Below are positions 1-10,106 of a stretch of 64,000 bases of DNA, piece after piece. The position numbers and the translations under genes were made by a program. Location: contig NW_024609846.1 in NCBI RefSeq assembly GCF_016920785.2, positions 112,520,831 through 112,584,830 of the forward strand. Direction: 5' to 3'. Source of the DNA: Ixodes scapularis (taxonomy: Eukaryota > Arthropoda > Arachnida > Ixodida > Ixodidae). How positions within the stretch are numbered: the first letter of the stretch is position 1; each line of letters starts with the position of its first letter. The notes below the pieces were generated by a model. The model did not search any database. It was not told the origin of the DNA and worked only from the letters and a program-made list of their open reading frames with translations.

Positions 1-759
1 CCTGAAGACCACCTTCTCATCGATGCCTCCCTGGCAAAAATTAACTTATGGTGCGCGAAGTGGCAAATGACTCTAAACGCGAAAAAAACAGTATTTATGA
101 ACATCACACGAAAAAAAAACATTTCACATTTTTCTTACTCAATAGGCGGCGTACCTCTGCAAAAAGTTGAATCATTTAAGTACCTAGGGGTGATCATTAC
201 ATCGGATCTACGATGGAACGATCACATTGACTACATCTCAAGACGTGCTTTCCAAAAGCTAGGGTACCTGAGACGATCCCTGGGGCGCTCCAGTGTTTTA
301 GCGAAGCTGACTGCATTCCAGACCTACGTGCGACCTATTCTGGAATATGCCGGAGTGGTCTGGGATCCGCACACCGAAGTAAACAAAAATAAACTGGAAA
401 AAATACAAAGGAGGGCGGTAAGGTTTATCTACAACTCCTATAGCTGGTCTGTGTCTCCCAGCCAGCTCCTGCAAAATGCCAACCTCGAGAGTCTTGAAAA
501 CAGACGACGCAGAGATCGATTAAAATTCTTCTATCTAATCATTAATGACCAGCTAAAGATTAACAAAAACAAGTATATCTCATTTTTTCAGCCACGATTA
601 ACAAGACGATCCCATCAACTGTCAATAAGGGAATTTTCTGCTAAAAACAATGTATTTTATTATTCATTTTTTCCACGCACTGTTAGAGAATGGAATTCCC
701 TGCCAGCTGACGTTGTGAATAGTTCAACCTTGTCTTCATTCCTCTCCCAAATCGGTTAG
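1..759 (+). pseudogene. LINE reverse transcriptase, C-terminal part (jockey/CR1-like)
   Basis: The frame is open from the first base of the window to the stop at 757-759, so the element continues upstream out of view. The visible protein starts in the thumb region after the catalytic palm. It carries the block KYLGVIITSDLRW (roughly residues 60-72), followed by the region with RPILEYAGVVWDP that is typical of non-LTR retrotransposon reverse transcriptases. The catalytic YADD box is not in the window. It ends about 230 bp before an (AAAT)n tail, as expected for a LINE 3' end. It is 5'-truncated by the window edge, and no internal stop is visible, so this copy may be fairly young. Clade assignment to jockey or CR1 is my inference from sequence style. 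Confidence 0.85.
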
Positions 760-986
760 AAAAGTAAATAGTTGTTGTACGTGTGAGTTGCATCTTGATT
801 GTATATTACGCATTCTATATTCGCGAGTGTTTTCCGATGGGATTGGATGAGCGAGTCACTTTGCTTGTCTGTGTCGCGTTGCAGCAATGCGCTGCCGAGA
901 TTTTGAACTGTGTATAACGGCACTTTTTTCTTTTTTTCAAATATGTACAGTTTTACTCCTGCTATCGCCTCCACGAGGTGAGCAGT

Positions 987-1016
987 ATTAATAAATAAAT
1001 AAATAAATAAATAATA
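987..1016 (+). repeat. (AAAT)n tail of the upstream LINE
   Basis: Tandem AAAT units lie about 230 bp after the LINE stop codon. Such simple-repeat tails mark the 3' terminus of many non-LTR elements, so this is taken as the downstream end of the element starting at 1. Confidence 0.7.
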
Positions 1017-1215
1017 ATGAATAAATGAATATAACTAATTGCTAGTGTGAAGTAGACTTGTCTCATTGACATACACACGAGAGTACTCACCCGAAAATTG
1101 GAACGTTTCTTCTCAACGTGAAGGAAGACAACTAATATTGGCCGTGCTTGACTGTTGAGACAGGGCTTCGCGGACCCCTAGGATGCCTTCGCAGACCCGC
1201 ATTTGAGAATCACTG
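1017..1215 (+). mobile_element. Partial hAT-type MITE, related to the copy at 4002-4282
   Basis: The segment shares the sequence around CCCGAAAATTGGAACGTTT and GACAGGGCTTCGCGGACCC with the full element at 4002-4282, in the same order. It ends in TTGAGAATCACTG, the same kind of terminus as the other copy. The left terminal inverted repeat (CAGTG...) is missing, so this is a 5'-truncated copy that abuts the LINE tail. Confidence 0.65.
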
Positions 1216-1457
1216 CATTATAGAAGTGGTGGCATTGTCCCAAGTCGAGAGACCTCAAACAACGTGAAATTTCAGAATATGATCCGACTGCGATAAATAA
1301 TTGGTCTGTTTTATTGTCAGCTATTAGCTTTTCACGACGTCGACTCACTGCTAAAATCCTTAGCAGAAAAAGTATGCCTGTAGTGTGGTACACACACGCA
1401 CAAAATATATCAAAGTATTTATTAATATTACCCTAAAAACGATTTTGGTATGAAAAG

Positions 1458-1815
1458 AGTCAAGTGCGACGGGTCAAAGTGAGATATTTTTGAGAATTGC
1501 TGTTTCGAAAAGGGCCAGGGGAGAAGGGCAAAGCGAGAACGGGCCCAAATGAGGAGAGTTGGAATGCGAAAGACGAAACGGGAAAGGGCCAAATGCGACG
1601 GTCCAAAACGGGAAGTTCTTTTTGAGAATGGTTGTTTTGAGAAGGGCCAAGTAAGAAGGGCGAAACGAGAACGGACTCAAATGAGGAGGGTTGAAATGCG
1701 AAAGACGAAACGGGAAAGGGCCAAATGCGTGAGGTCCAAGAGAAGATATTTTTGAGAATGGTTGTTTTGAGAAAGGCCAAATGAGAAGGACGAAACGAGA
1801 ACTGGCTCAAATGAT
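1458..1815. repeat. Tandem repeat, 132-bp unit, about 2.7 copies
   Basis: The phrase GGGCCAAATGCG recurs at 1586 and 1718, giving a 132-bp period, and a diverged partial unit precedes them from about 1458. Units contain purine-rich phrases such as GAAACGAGAACGG and TTTTTGAGAATGGTTGTTTT. Long open frames exist on both strands only because the unit length is a multiple of three. I do not regard them as genes. Confidence 0.85.
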
Positions 1816-2415
1816 AACCACCCGGACCGTCTGCGCGTGCGCAATGCCGATAGCAGCACTACCGCAAAGGCGGGACGTCAGCACCGCGTGTTGGTCTATA
1901 CGTGCCTCGTAATTCAGTCACCAATTAACTGTTCGTTGATTTCTAAATTCGAGAAACACCTTTCGTCCCCACTGCCGTGCAGCGTGCACAACTCTCGGGA
2001 AATTCCTGCGTTAGTCAAGCATACCGCACGAAGAGATGGCGTTGGTCACCATCCGATTAAACTGTAAAACGCAAAGCGCCGTGACACAGCCAGCCATTCA
2101 GTATCCCAAAATCTGTCGTCCCCGAGGCCACTGCATCCTCTTCTCTCATCTCCCTCTTCTTTGCCGCTTTGTTATTAGACGCGGGATCCCACCCTGCTTC
2201 AGTGCAGTGACCGTCACTCCCCTCCTTGCCACCCGAAAGCCGTCATTCATCGTAGTTTTGCCTTTCTTTCTTTTCCTGCTCTTCTTCAAAGCCCTTTCCC
2301 CCTTCCCCGGTGATCGGGCAGAGAGTCAAGAGGCCCAAGGAGTCAAAAGGCCCAAGAACGGATCTTTTGACTCGGACCTTTTGACTCGGAATCCCCCCCC
2401 CCCCCCCCCCCCCTC
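1816..2415. other. No gene seen; ends in poly(C)
   Basis: No conserved coding block or terminal repeat was recognised here. A small imperfect repeat of AGTCAAAAGGCCCAAG / TTTTGACTCGGA phrases lies at 2325-2390, and a 21-bp C homopolymer occupies 2393-2413. Confidence 0.5.
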
Positions 2416-4000
2416 AGACGACGGACAGGATCCCCTGGACCCCGGCGGCTTCCTCAGCCAGTCGGATCTTCTTGGACCCGAGGGTCCGAGCTGAGTAGGG
2501 TGGTATTCCAGCTCCCTTCATCTCTGAGCTGCCCCAGTAATGTTTCACGCACGCACCCCTGTTTATCGTACTACACTGGCGCACCATGCGCCTTATGTTC
2601 GCCCTCTGCCCGCATAGTTTTCCGGTGTCCGTGTACCTGTCCCGGATACTCCGATTCAGTAAAGCCGGACACGGATAGTTCGTTCGCAGACGTCTCCACG
2701 CCGAGGACTGTCTCTTGTTCAGCAAGGGGTGCGCGGGAGGAAACGTCACCTTCCCGTCCGTGTAGTGGCCGAGAGCATCTCTAATGCTCGAGCCCCACAA
2801 GAGCAACAAACAGAAACAAACAACAGCGACAAGCCCCAAACAAGAGTCTTCCGTGATATGGCAGGTTTGCAATCATTTCTGCTTATTTGAGGAGCACCGA
2901 ACGACTAAACCCCTGTCAAAGGTACCATCGCGAGCATGCTGCCTGTGTTTGTCACTCTAGTGGGGTTCGGTCATAAAGGTCACCAGCCTGTCTCTCCCCG
3001 ACGACGCGACGGGGGCTCCCGGCGTTGTGCCGGGCCGGTCGGTAAGTCCTCGGGCCGCGTCGTGAGCCTCCTCGTTGCCAAGAAGCGACGCGTGTGCCGG
3101 TGTCCGCACGAGTCTCATTCTTTTTCTTTCACCGAAGGTCGTTGCACTTCTGAGTACGCGCAGTCTCCGGCGAGTGGCGACACTATCCCTCTGGCGAAGC
3201 TGCTGAGCGCGCTCTGCGAGTCGCACACGATCGTCCTGACTCTACGCGATGCTTAGCACGAACGCCACTGAAACCTCTTCCGGCGTCTCCGGGTCGTCGA
3301 TCTTCACGCTGCAGCTCGCGACGAGGTGTCCGCCACTGTTCACCACCGCCGCTGCCATGGCTCCTTTTTCCTTGTACTCGGCCGCGTCGACATACGCGAC
3401 TCCCTCCTCTTTTTTTTTTAGCTTTGTTCCCAAGGCCTTGGCCCTCGCCTCCCGTCTCTTGGCGTCGTGCACTGGATGCATGTGCTTTGGGATGGGTGTG
3501 AATCTTCATCATCTCTCTGACGTTTAGGGGAACGTCCACTTTCTCGCCTCGCTGCTTCTCGTACCGGAGGCCGAGGCTCTCGAGGATGTGCCTGCCAGTC
3601 GCGCTCCTCGTGAGCCGTTCCAGCTGGGCCGTTCTTTGAGCCTCGATGAGCTCGTCGATGGCATTGTGTACCCCAGGGCCGGCAGCTTCTCGTTTGATGT
3701 CGAGTCCTGTAGCCCTAGGGCACCTATGTTTTCCGCACTATGCATTTAGCTTGGTCTTCTCGGCCTAGCCGAGTCTCATGAAGAGAACCCCGTACGCCGG
3801 CCGGCTCATCACGAAGGCCTGTACGGGCGCATAAGGTTGCCTTCGTTCATCCCATAGTTCCTGTTGGAGATCCTAGCGATGAGCCGGGCCGCGACTTGAT
3901 AGGCCGTCCCTCCCAAGACTTGGATCATCTCCCTGTCGTTTTCGTCTGCCTGTATGTGCAGGCCTGTAGCAGCCCGATACTCTTGACCTCTTGACTTAGG
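2416..4000 (-). pseudogene. Decayed LINE: end of reverse transcriptase plus RNase H (I/R1-like)
   Basis: On the minus strand, reading from 4000 down, the translation gives a reverse-transcriptase C-terminal block (GLHIQADENDRE ... ARISNRNYGMNEGNLMR, 3810-3960). A linker follows (about 3530-3745), then an RNase H start (GAMAAAVVNSGGHLVA, about 3370). The RNase H end is RTPAHASLLGNEEAHDAARG (about 3100), followed by a C-terminal piece (SSAWRRLRTNYPCP, about 2700). These blocks lie in different frames with stops between them, so the copy is dead. The order matches the intact relative at 62436-64000. A hAT MITE interrupts it at 4002. Confidence 0.75.
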
Positions 4001-4001
4001 G

Positions 4002-4282
4002 CAGTGTTTCTCAACCACTGATATTTCGCGCACCCCTAGTGGATCGGCGGAGATGATGGAGGATACCGTTTGTGGTGAGGTAAAGGGAAATGCACAGGTT
4101 AATTATGACAGTGATTTAACAAATGAATAAAACTAAGAGCTAGTATATAAAGTAGATTTCTCTTATTGATATACACACGAAAAAACGTACCCGAAAATTG
4201 GAACGTTTATTCTTAATCTGATAAAAGACAACTTTTATTGTCGGGAGACAGGGCTTCGCGGACCCAGATTTCAGAACCACTG
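4002..4282. mobile_element. Non-autonomous hAT-type MITE (281 bp) with 8-bp target duplication
   Basis: It starts CAGTGTTTCT and ends AGAACCACTG, an imperfect terminal inverted repeat of the CAGTG...CACTG type. The flanks are ACTTAGGG (3994-4001) and ACCTAGGG (4283-4290), an 8-bp target duplication with one mismatch, as expected for the hAT superfamily. The interior has no coding potential. A truncated relative lies at 1017-1215. Confidence 0.8.
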
Positions 4283-4290
4283 ACCTAGGG

Positions 4291-5842
4291 GATGCTGTGC
4301 CCCTGCAATTATTTTCGCGGCGGATTCAAATGACTGACGTCAACATCACGTTTCTTCGTTGACTTGTCTGCTGCAACGCTAGGACTGCAGCGCCTTGGAC
4401 ACCTCAGCAGCGAGAGATGCCATCTTGTTTCAAAAGCCACCGACGCCACGTCAGCGTCGCGTTGCAACTGGTTGCGGCTTCGCGATTCGCGAAAGCAGTT
4501 GGGAGAATTCGGTCCCGACTCTCGAAGCGGTTGGCAAAAACGCGCCCCAACCGCTCGATCCCAGTCGCGGGGAACGCGGTCTACGAAAACTTTCTAATGG
4601 CCTTACCTGTCGCGATGCATTTACGCTGCCACAGATACGGTACACCGCCAACCACATTTTGGTGGATGGCTGTGACAGCTGCTGGCGGTAGCTGCCGCGA
4701 CTCAGGCGCGGTCCCGGAGGCGCAACGGCAAAGCGCATGATCTGCATGTACCGAGGGTTCCCAAAATCCCCTGTCGTCGTGGCGCTCTACATTTTGCAAC
4801 AGTTCTATTGAGCGTATATAGTTGTCTCATGAACTGTTCCCAAAGAGCTTGCTACTCTAGCGGACAGAATGTTGAGGCGGTGGACGTTCATCCGAACTTG
4901 GTTTCTCAGCAGACGACTCTTGCCCAGCAGACGACAGTCGGTTCTTTGGCGCAGTGACACACACGCTCTCGTTACGTGGTGTCACGTGCAATAGTTTCAT
5001 CGCGGAATTTAGCCGCACGACCCATTTAACGGGTGAAACGTGCGCAATTCATACGTCTGACATGGTGCTGTATGCGCGCCATGTCAAAGAGGGGCGCATG
5101 TTGCGATGAAAAGCTTCGCCACAGCGGGGGGCACTGCAGTCTGGAGGCAAGTCGTTTTCTTCGCAAATCTGTGCAGCCCTTTGCTCTTGCTCGTCACACT
5201 TGTGCCTGGGATGTCCATCACTTGGGGTGCCGGGGCAGGCTTCTGCGCGAGTATTTGTACGAGCAAGGATTCTGTTAAGATACATGGCTTGCACTGACGT
5301 CATAACAGCGGTCATTGTGATGGCCTTGTTGCTGAACTTTTCGAACCTACATTCGGCGCCAGCAAATTTGTTTTTCTCGTCAAAAACAACTATAGGAATG
5401 ACTACCAGCATGACGCGACGACGTCACGTGCCATGTACAGGTTCTCCCATAAGATATTTTATACAAGAACGCCTTGATCAACGTGGCTGACCCCACAGTG
5501 ACGTCAAGGCATCCTACACTCCGCTTCATATAGCATAGTGTACTACGCTATCAAAGCTTCTGTCGGGAACCTGTGTTTTGATGTAGCGTTTTGATTGGGA
5601 CGCGCTCTCCTGGAGTGGGACGCTAAACTAGTTCTCCAAAACAAATTCCGCAATTCATTTTTTAAAGAATTATTGAAATTCAATTGAGCAGAGGGAAATT
5701 GCCGTGGTGTTCACCAGACGCGGTCACACCCGCAAGACTGACACAGATCTCACCCATCATTCCGACCCATCACTTTGAAATAGTTGTCCATTGCTTTGCA
5801 GACCAGGTAAAGTGTCACGATGAATTGAGAAACGTGCTTTAA
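4291..5842. other. No gene recognised; three TGACGTCA octamers
   Basis: No open frame here shows a domain I recognise. Exact palindromic TGACGTCA (CRE-like) octamers lie at 4334, 5295 and 5499. The stretch 4370-4800 is GC-rich and might be a decayed element; no termini were found. Confidence 0.4.
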
Positions 5843-6241
5843 AGGGATGTTGAACGGAAATTTGGAGCTCACGAAACAAGGTTGGGGCGATAGGCGGGAC
5901 GCTTCAAAAGCAAAAAGCCAGAAGCGTCACTCATACAGCGATATCTCTAACGGTTGGCCATATTTTTGGAAAAGAACTGCGCGATTGATCACGGCCGACG
6001 AGACACATCACGTCACGATTCTCATTTACTCTCTTTGCATCATCCCTTCGAGCAGTTGAACCGAAGCGTGGAGGAGAGAAGCAAGACCGCTTCCCCCCTC
6101 ATTCTCAACTGTTCCAGGAGGGTCGTGACGTCACATTTGTCGCTTAATCGCGCCCTTCTTTTCCAAAAATACGGTCATCCGTTTGAGGTATCGATGTACG
6201 AGTGATGTCTTGGAGTTCGCAGCGTCCCGTTCAACGCTCCT
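5843..6241. mobile_element. Palindromic MITE, about 400 bp
   Basis: The left end AGGGATGTTGAACGG follows TTAA (5839-5842). The right end CCGTTCAACGCTCCT is its reverse complement with two mismatches. Longer internal arms also pair: the segment with TATTTTTGGAAAAGAA near 5965 matches the reverse complement of TTCTTTTCCAAAAATA near 6160. A TTAA at the right flank is not preserved, so superfamily assignment (TTAA-type, piggyBac-like) is tentative. Confidence 0.65.
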
Positions 6242-6404
6242 GCGGCATTATTGTGTGAAATCAAAGTTTCGGTTCAGCATTCCTTATAGTGTTCGAGGAA
6301 TTGTACAGCTTGGCCTGTTCCAGCTAAAACTCGCAGCTAAGCTTGTACGTATTCTACGCAGTTACGGGACCAGAAGTACGTACTGCGAGGAGCCATCGTG
6401 GCAG

Positions 6405-6455
6405 TCGTCGTCATCGTCATCGTTCTCGTCGTCATGTACGTCATCATCGCGGCCG
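6405..6455. repeat. GTC/ATC-rich low-complexity tract
   Basis: Imperfect GTCATC/GTCGTC triplet repeats are seen. No gene was recognised in the surrounding 6242-6660. Confidence 0.6.
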
Positions 6456-6663
6456 AGATGAGATCGTCGCAACCTCAGAAGCCTTCACCAAGGACGACGA
6501 CGACCACAGCCAGTTCCGCAGCATCCCCCTAAATTTTTATACCATATCCTACTCGCTTATTACCGTGGGCTAACCACGGTAATGGGCGAGTAATATGTTT
6601 ATCTTGAGGGTATTTGAAATAAGTAAATAAATGACAAAGATCAAAGAGCGTGTTGGTGAAAAT

Positions 6664-6852
6664 ACAGGAGTCAAAGAAAGAATAAAAACACTCAGGTACA
6701 AGGACAGACAGCACAGTTCTTTCAACTAGCAACACACATTTACTGGAGATAGTACTATTGAAGGAGACACCAGTAAATGTGTGTTGCTAGTTGAAAGAAC
6801 TGTGCCGTCTGTCCTTGTCCCTAAGTGTTTTTATTCTTTCTTTGACTCCTGT
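6664..6852. mobile_element. Foldback element with 83-bp arms (TA-flanked)
   Basis: The left arm 6664-6746 and right arm 6770-6852 are reverse complements with about three mismatches in 83 positions, and the loop is 23 bp. The arms begin ACAGGAGTCAAAG after a T. The ends therefore read TACAGG...CCTGTA, compatible with a TA target duplication and a mariner-type MITE. No protein is encoded. Confidence 0.75.
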
Positions 6853-8934
6853 AAATAAATGAACCTGCAGATTTTGCGTCACATGCACTCTAATAAAAGT
6901 TTGAGTTTACTTTTCTGCAGAACACAAAGGCAGCCAATCACGGTACGAAATAGGAGGATGCGAGCGAATGCCGAAGCTCATATTGTGATAAAATCTGAAA
7001 AATAACGCAATGCGCTCAGGGACAAGGTGCGAGTAAAACGCCACGCTCATTGTCTGGTCTAATCGTATTTTCAGCTTTGTTGTGTAAGCTCAGATTCCGT
7101 TATTGTTCGCCGTGATTCGTTGTCTTCTGTTATGGAGGAAAGTGAACTCACAGAACTTTCTTTTACAGTGTGACCATAACGGTTTCGAGTTTTCGGATAA
7201 ATTCGGAAACCACCCGCCGGTAAAAGTTTCGTCTATTGCGATTTATCTGATTAACTCTGAATTTCGATGTGCCAATCTCCGCCCCCCCCCCCCCCCTCCC
7301 CGCCCACAAACACACACACAAATATATTTTACAATTAATCATTTAATCAGCGCGTAGAGCAAAATGTCCCGGGAAAATGCCACCACACATATCTGTCGAA
7401 TTTTGGTCATTGTACTATCGGGTCAAGGCAAAAGTCACTGTTTATGTTTCCGGTTTCGGCCATACTATTTGTGCCTGAGAGGAAGGAGAGGCTGTGTTTT
7501 TGTAACCGCGAAAGCTATGGACCATAGATATTACATAAAGTGGAAAAGAGGACACTTGAAACTTCTCTATTACATCCTTTTCCACTCTATCTCTTGCAGC
7601 CGCGCGGTTGGTTGATGGAATAGCATGGAATGAATACAGGCTTCCCAGCGACTACCTCCAGTAGGTTATTCATTTTAAGGGATTCACGTTTATCGAAATA
7701 ACACTTGTGTGCCACTTTTGTTCAAGGACAAATTAGTATTGCCAGTAGTAATGGCACCAACACCAAATCCAACTGAGGAAAATATCAATTGATACAATCG
7801 CGTTTTCTTTTTGCCCAGAATATGTTTACATTTTGATATTATTTGTTTATTATTAATAAGAAACACTGCGAATTTGAGCTCCAAATTTCGGAGAATTCGG
7901 AATCAAACAAAAATAAACTCCGATAAACTTCGAATTTTCGGCGAAAAATAAACTCAGAAAAACACCCTCCGCACTTGACGAAAAAACTTCGAAAACACGG
8001 AACCCTACTCATTACTGACCTTATGACCACTTCCTTTCGAAGTTTTCAGCTTGTCTGCGACGTCGGTTCAACTTTCAACATAAGCTCCGGGGGTGCAGGG
8101 GTCTTCCGGACGAAATCTGGGTTTTTTACCTGATAGGGATTTGTGCCAAATTCTTTGTTAAAAGAAGAGAGTTTGATCGTGAAATCAAACAACGGAAATC
8201 AAGAGCGTCCGTAGATGCCGCGCATTGTGTAACACCCCTAGCTTCCGTCTACTAGAGGAGGGCATAAATACGAGTGTTTTATTGTCATTTCTGCCGTCGG
8301 CGCGAATTTATCACCTCTCGCAGTCGTGAAAATGGGGGAAAACGCACCGAGTACAATGCTTGCTAATTTCTCCATTTTGATATTTGCCTCTCCGACCCAA
8401 GTGGTACTGAAGCTCATGCTCGTCCTGTGTACAAATACGAGCACACGACGATGTCAGACATTACAAGGCCCCAGTGCATTTTATAGAACAGGGTCGCTAA
8501 ACTCGTCAAGCACAACTTTGTGCCCGAAGTTTGCGGAACGCGCTAATTGGACTCTCGCGACGCTGACGTCGCGTCGAGCGAGGTGTCAATCATTCGAACG
8601 CTCATTTCTTTGAGAGAGGCAGAATGTAGCAAAGTTCATCGAGGCGCGCGTGCGGCGCGTGAGGGGCGCGAAGAGCCCGCTGATTGAACGGCTTCGCCGA
8701 TGACGTAGCGCCCATTTGTCCCTACATCCCTACGCCAAGCTAAAATTAATGCTTTGCGGATTGTCCCTAGGCGACCTGCTGAAGCTCAAAATCCCTCCGA
8801 AGTTTGTGTCAAAGAGAAACCTCGTTCGTCGAAGTTGTCCCTGATGTCAAAGTGACGTTTCCGAACTTTGCGAGAGCCGTGGTTTGAGCTCGAGATCTTC
8901 GCTTCGAATCGAGGCGAATTTAAACTTTGTCAAC
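6853..8934. other. No gene recognised
   Basis: This is about 2 kb of AT-rich sequence with a C-rich run at 7281-7300. None of the open frames carries a motif I can name. The 8300-8600 part is GC-richer but shows no splice-consistent coding block. Confidence 0.4.
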
Positions 8935-9269
8935 ATGGCGGTGCCGTACGCTGCGGCCGAGCTTATCTTCCGCCACCGTCGGCGTCGCTACTGAAACCAC
9001 CGGGGACGCCTTTCAACTCCCCGACGACGACTTTCGGCGACAGTAGCGGCTATCGAAAGCCGTTGTGCGTTGACTGCGACGAGCTTCGTTCGGCGCCCGG
9101 ACTTCGAGGCGGCGGAAAATCCCGTCTACCATGACCGTGGAACAAGTTCTCTGCGCGCTCCGGTTCTTCGGAACCGGTAGCTTTCAAGGCATGGTGGCGA
9201 CTGACGAGCACCTGTCAGTCTCCCACATGACTGTGAGCCGGGCTGTCAAAGTTTTTGCGGCTGCTATCG
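8935..9269 (+). pseudogene. PIF/Harbinger transposase N-terminal relic
   Basis: A possible start ATGGCGGTGCCGTACGC lies at 8935. Further on, another frame reads TMTVEQVLCALRFFGTGSFQ (from about 9130), then GMVATDEHLSVSHMTVSRAVK. This is the helix-turn-helix-like N-terminal region found upstream of the DDE domain in HARBI1-type nucleases. The upstream part (GDAFQLPDDDF ... RLSKAVVR) has stops, so the copy is broken. It runs directly into a 17-bp T homopolymer (9270-9286), and no DDE catalytic part follows. It is distinct from the larger Harbinger at 16348. Confidence 0.7.
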
Positions 9270-9286
9270 TTTTTTTTTTTTTTTTT

Positions 9287-9580
9287 GTCTTTTTTTTGTA
9301 ATATTTGAAGAGGTACTAATAAGCTGGTATACAATTCAGAATGTTGGGAAACAAAGAAGGACCGGGGTAATTCTTGGGTAGGGTTGAGCCTCCCGGCAGC
9401 CGGCAGAATTATTTCCCCGAAATTCTACTGGCAGTCGTCACTCATTGATGGTCAAATCAGTTCATCGAACGACGTGTCATCGACAGATCGTTTCATTGGC
9501 ACGCGATGTAATCCCATGAAAGAGATTTTCTTTCGTTAGAGGTGTATATATACACATTAAACATTTTCACACCTTTATAC
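9287..9580. other. No gene seen
   Basis: AT-rich sequence between a poly(T) run and a tandem array; nothing was recognised. Confidence 0.4.
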
Positions 9581-9944
9581 ATGTAAATGGGGTGTCCCAT
9601 AAATAACACCCTAATAAGTGTAGCGGTGGACCTTACAAAAGAAATGTAAACCTCACACCTCTAAAAATGTGTGATTTTTAAACACGTTTCTTAAAACGTG
9701 TGATAATGCACTACAGCTTTTTATAAAGATGTAAAACTACAATACCCCTTCTCGTCAGGCTATACACTTAAGTGGGGTGTCCCATAACTAACACCCTAAT
9801 AAGTGTAGAAATAGACGCTATAAAAAAATGTAAACCTCACACCTTCGAAAATGTGTGATTTTTTAAACACGTTTCTTAAAACGTGTGATAATGCACTACA
9901 CCTTTTTATAAAGATGGAAAAGTACAATACCCCTTGTCGTCAGG
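9581..9944. repeat. Tandem repeat, 185-bp unit, two copies
   Basis: GGGGTGTCCCATAA occurs at 9589 and 9774 (period 185 bp). Each unit continues through CCTCACACCT and AACACGTTTCTTAAAACGTG to AATACCCCTT. The AACACGTTT...AAAACGTGT portion is itself a short inverted repeat. The second unit is interrupted at its end by the MITE at 9945. Confidence 0.85.
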
Positions 9945-10106
9945 CACGTAGCCAGGGGGGGGGGGGGGGCATAAGGCCGCCCCCCCCCCCCCCCCCGAAA
10001 TCTTCCATTTTGCTGGGGCCTCCTCTCCCCCCTTTCCCTCATAGAGCACTTTGTTATGGGCGCCCCCCCCCCCCCCCCCCCCTTTAAACAAAATTCTGGC
10101 TACGTG
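9945..10106. mobile_element. Short MITE with CACGTAGCCAG terminal inverted repeats
   Basis: It begins CACGTAGCCAG (9945-9955) and ends CTGGCTACGTG (10096-10106), a perfect 11-bp inverted repeat. It contains long G and C homopolymers near 9955-9971, 9980-9996 and 10063-10082. No coding capacity. It sits in the 185-bp tandem array. Confidence 0.7.

Noticed and set aside
1460..1810. 116-codon minus-strand frame
   Set aside because: It results from a 132-bp tandem repeat whose length is a multiple of three; other frames are open too.
2036..2494. 152-codon plus-strand frame with a proline run
   Set aside because: The proline run is the poly(C) homopolymer, and the frame overlaps the minus-strand LINE relic, which has real homology.
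3242..3539. Two overlapping minus-strand frames that look like separate small genes
   Set aside because: They are frameshifted pieces of one LINE RNase H region.
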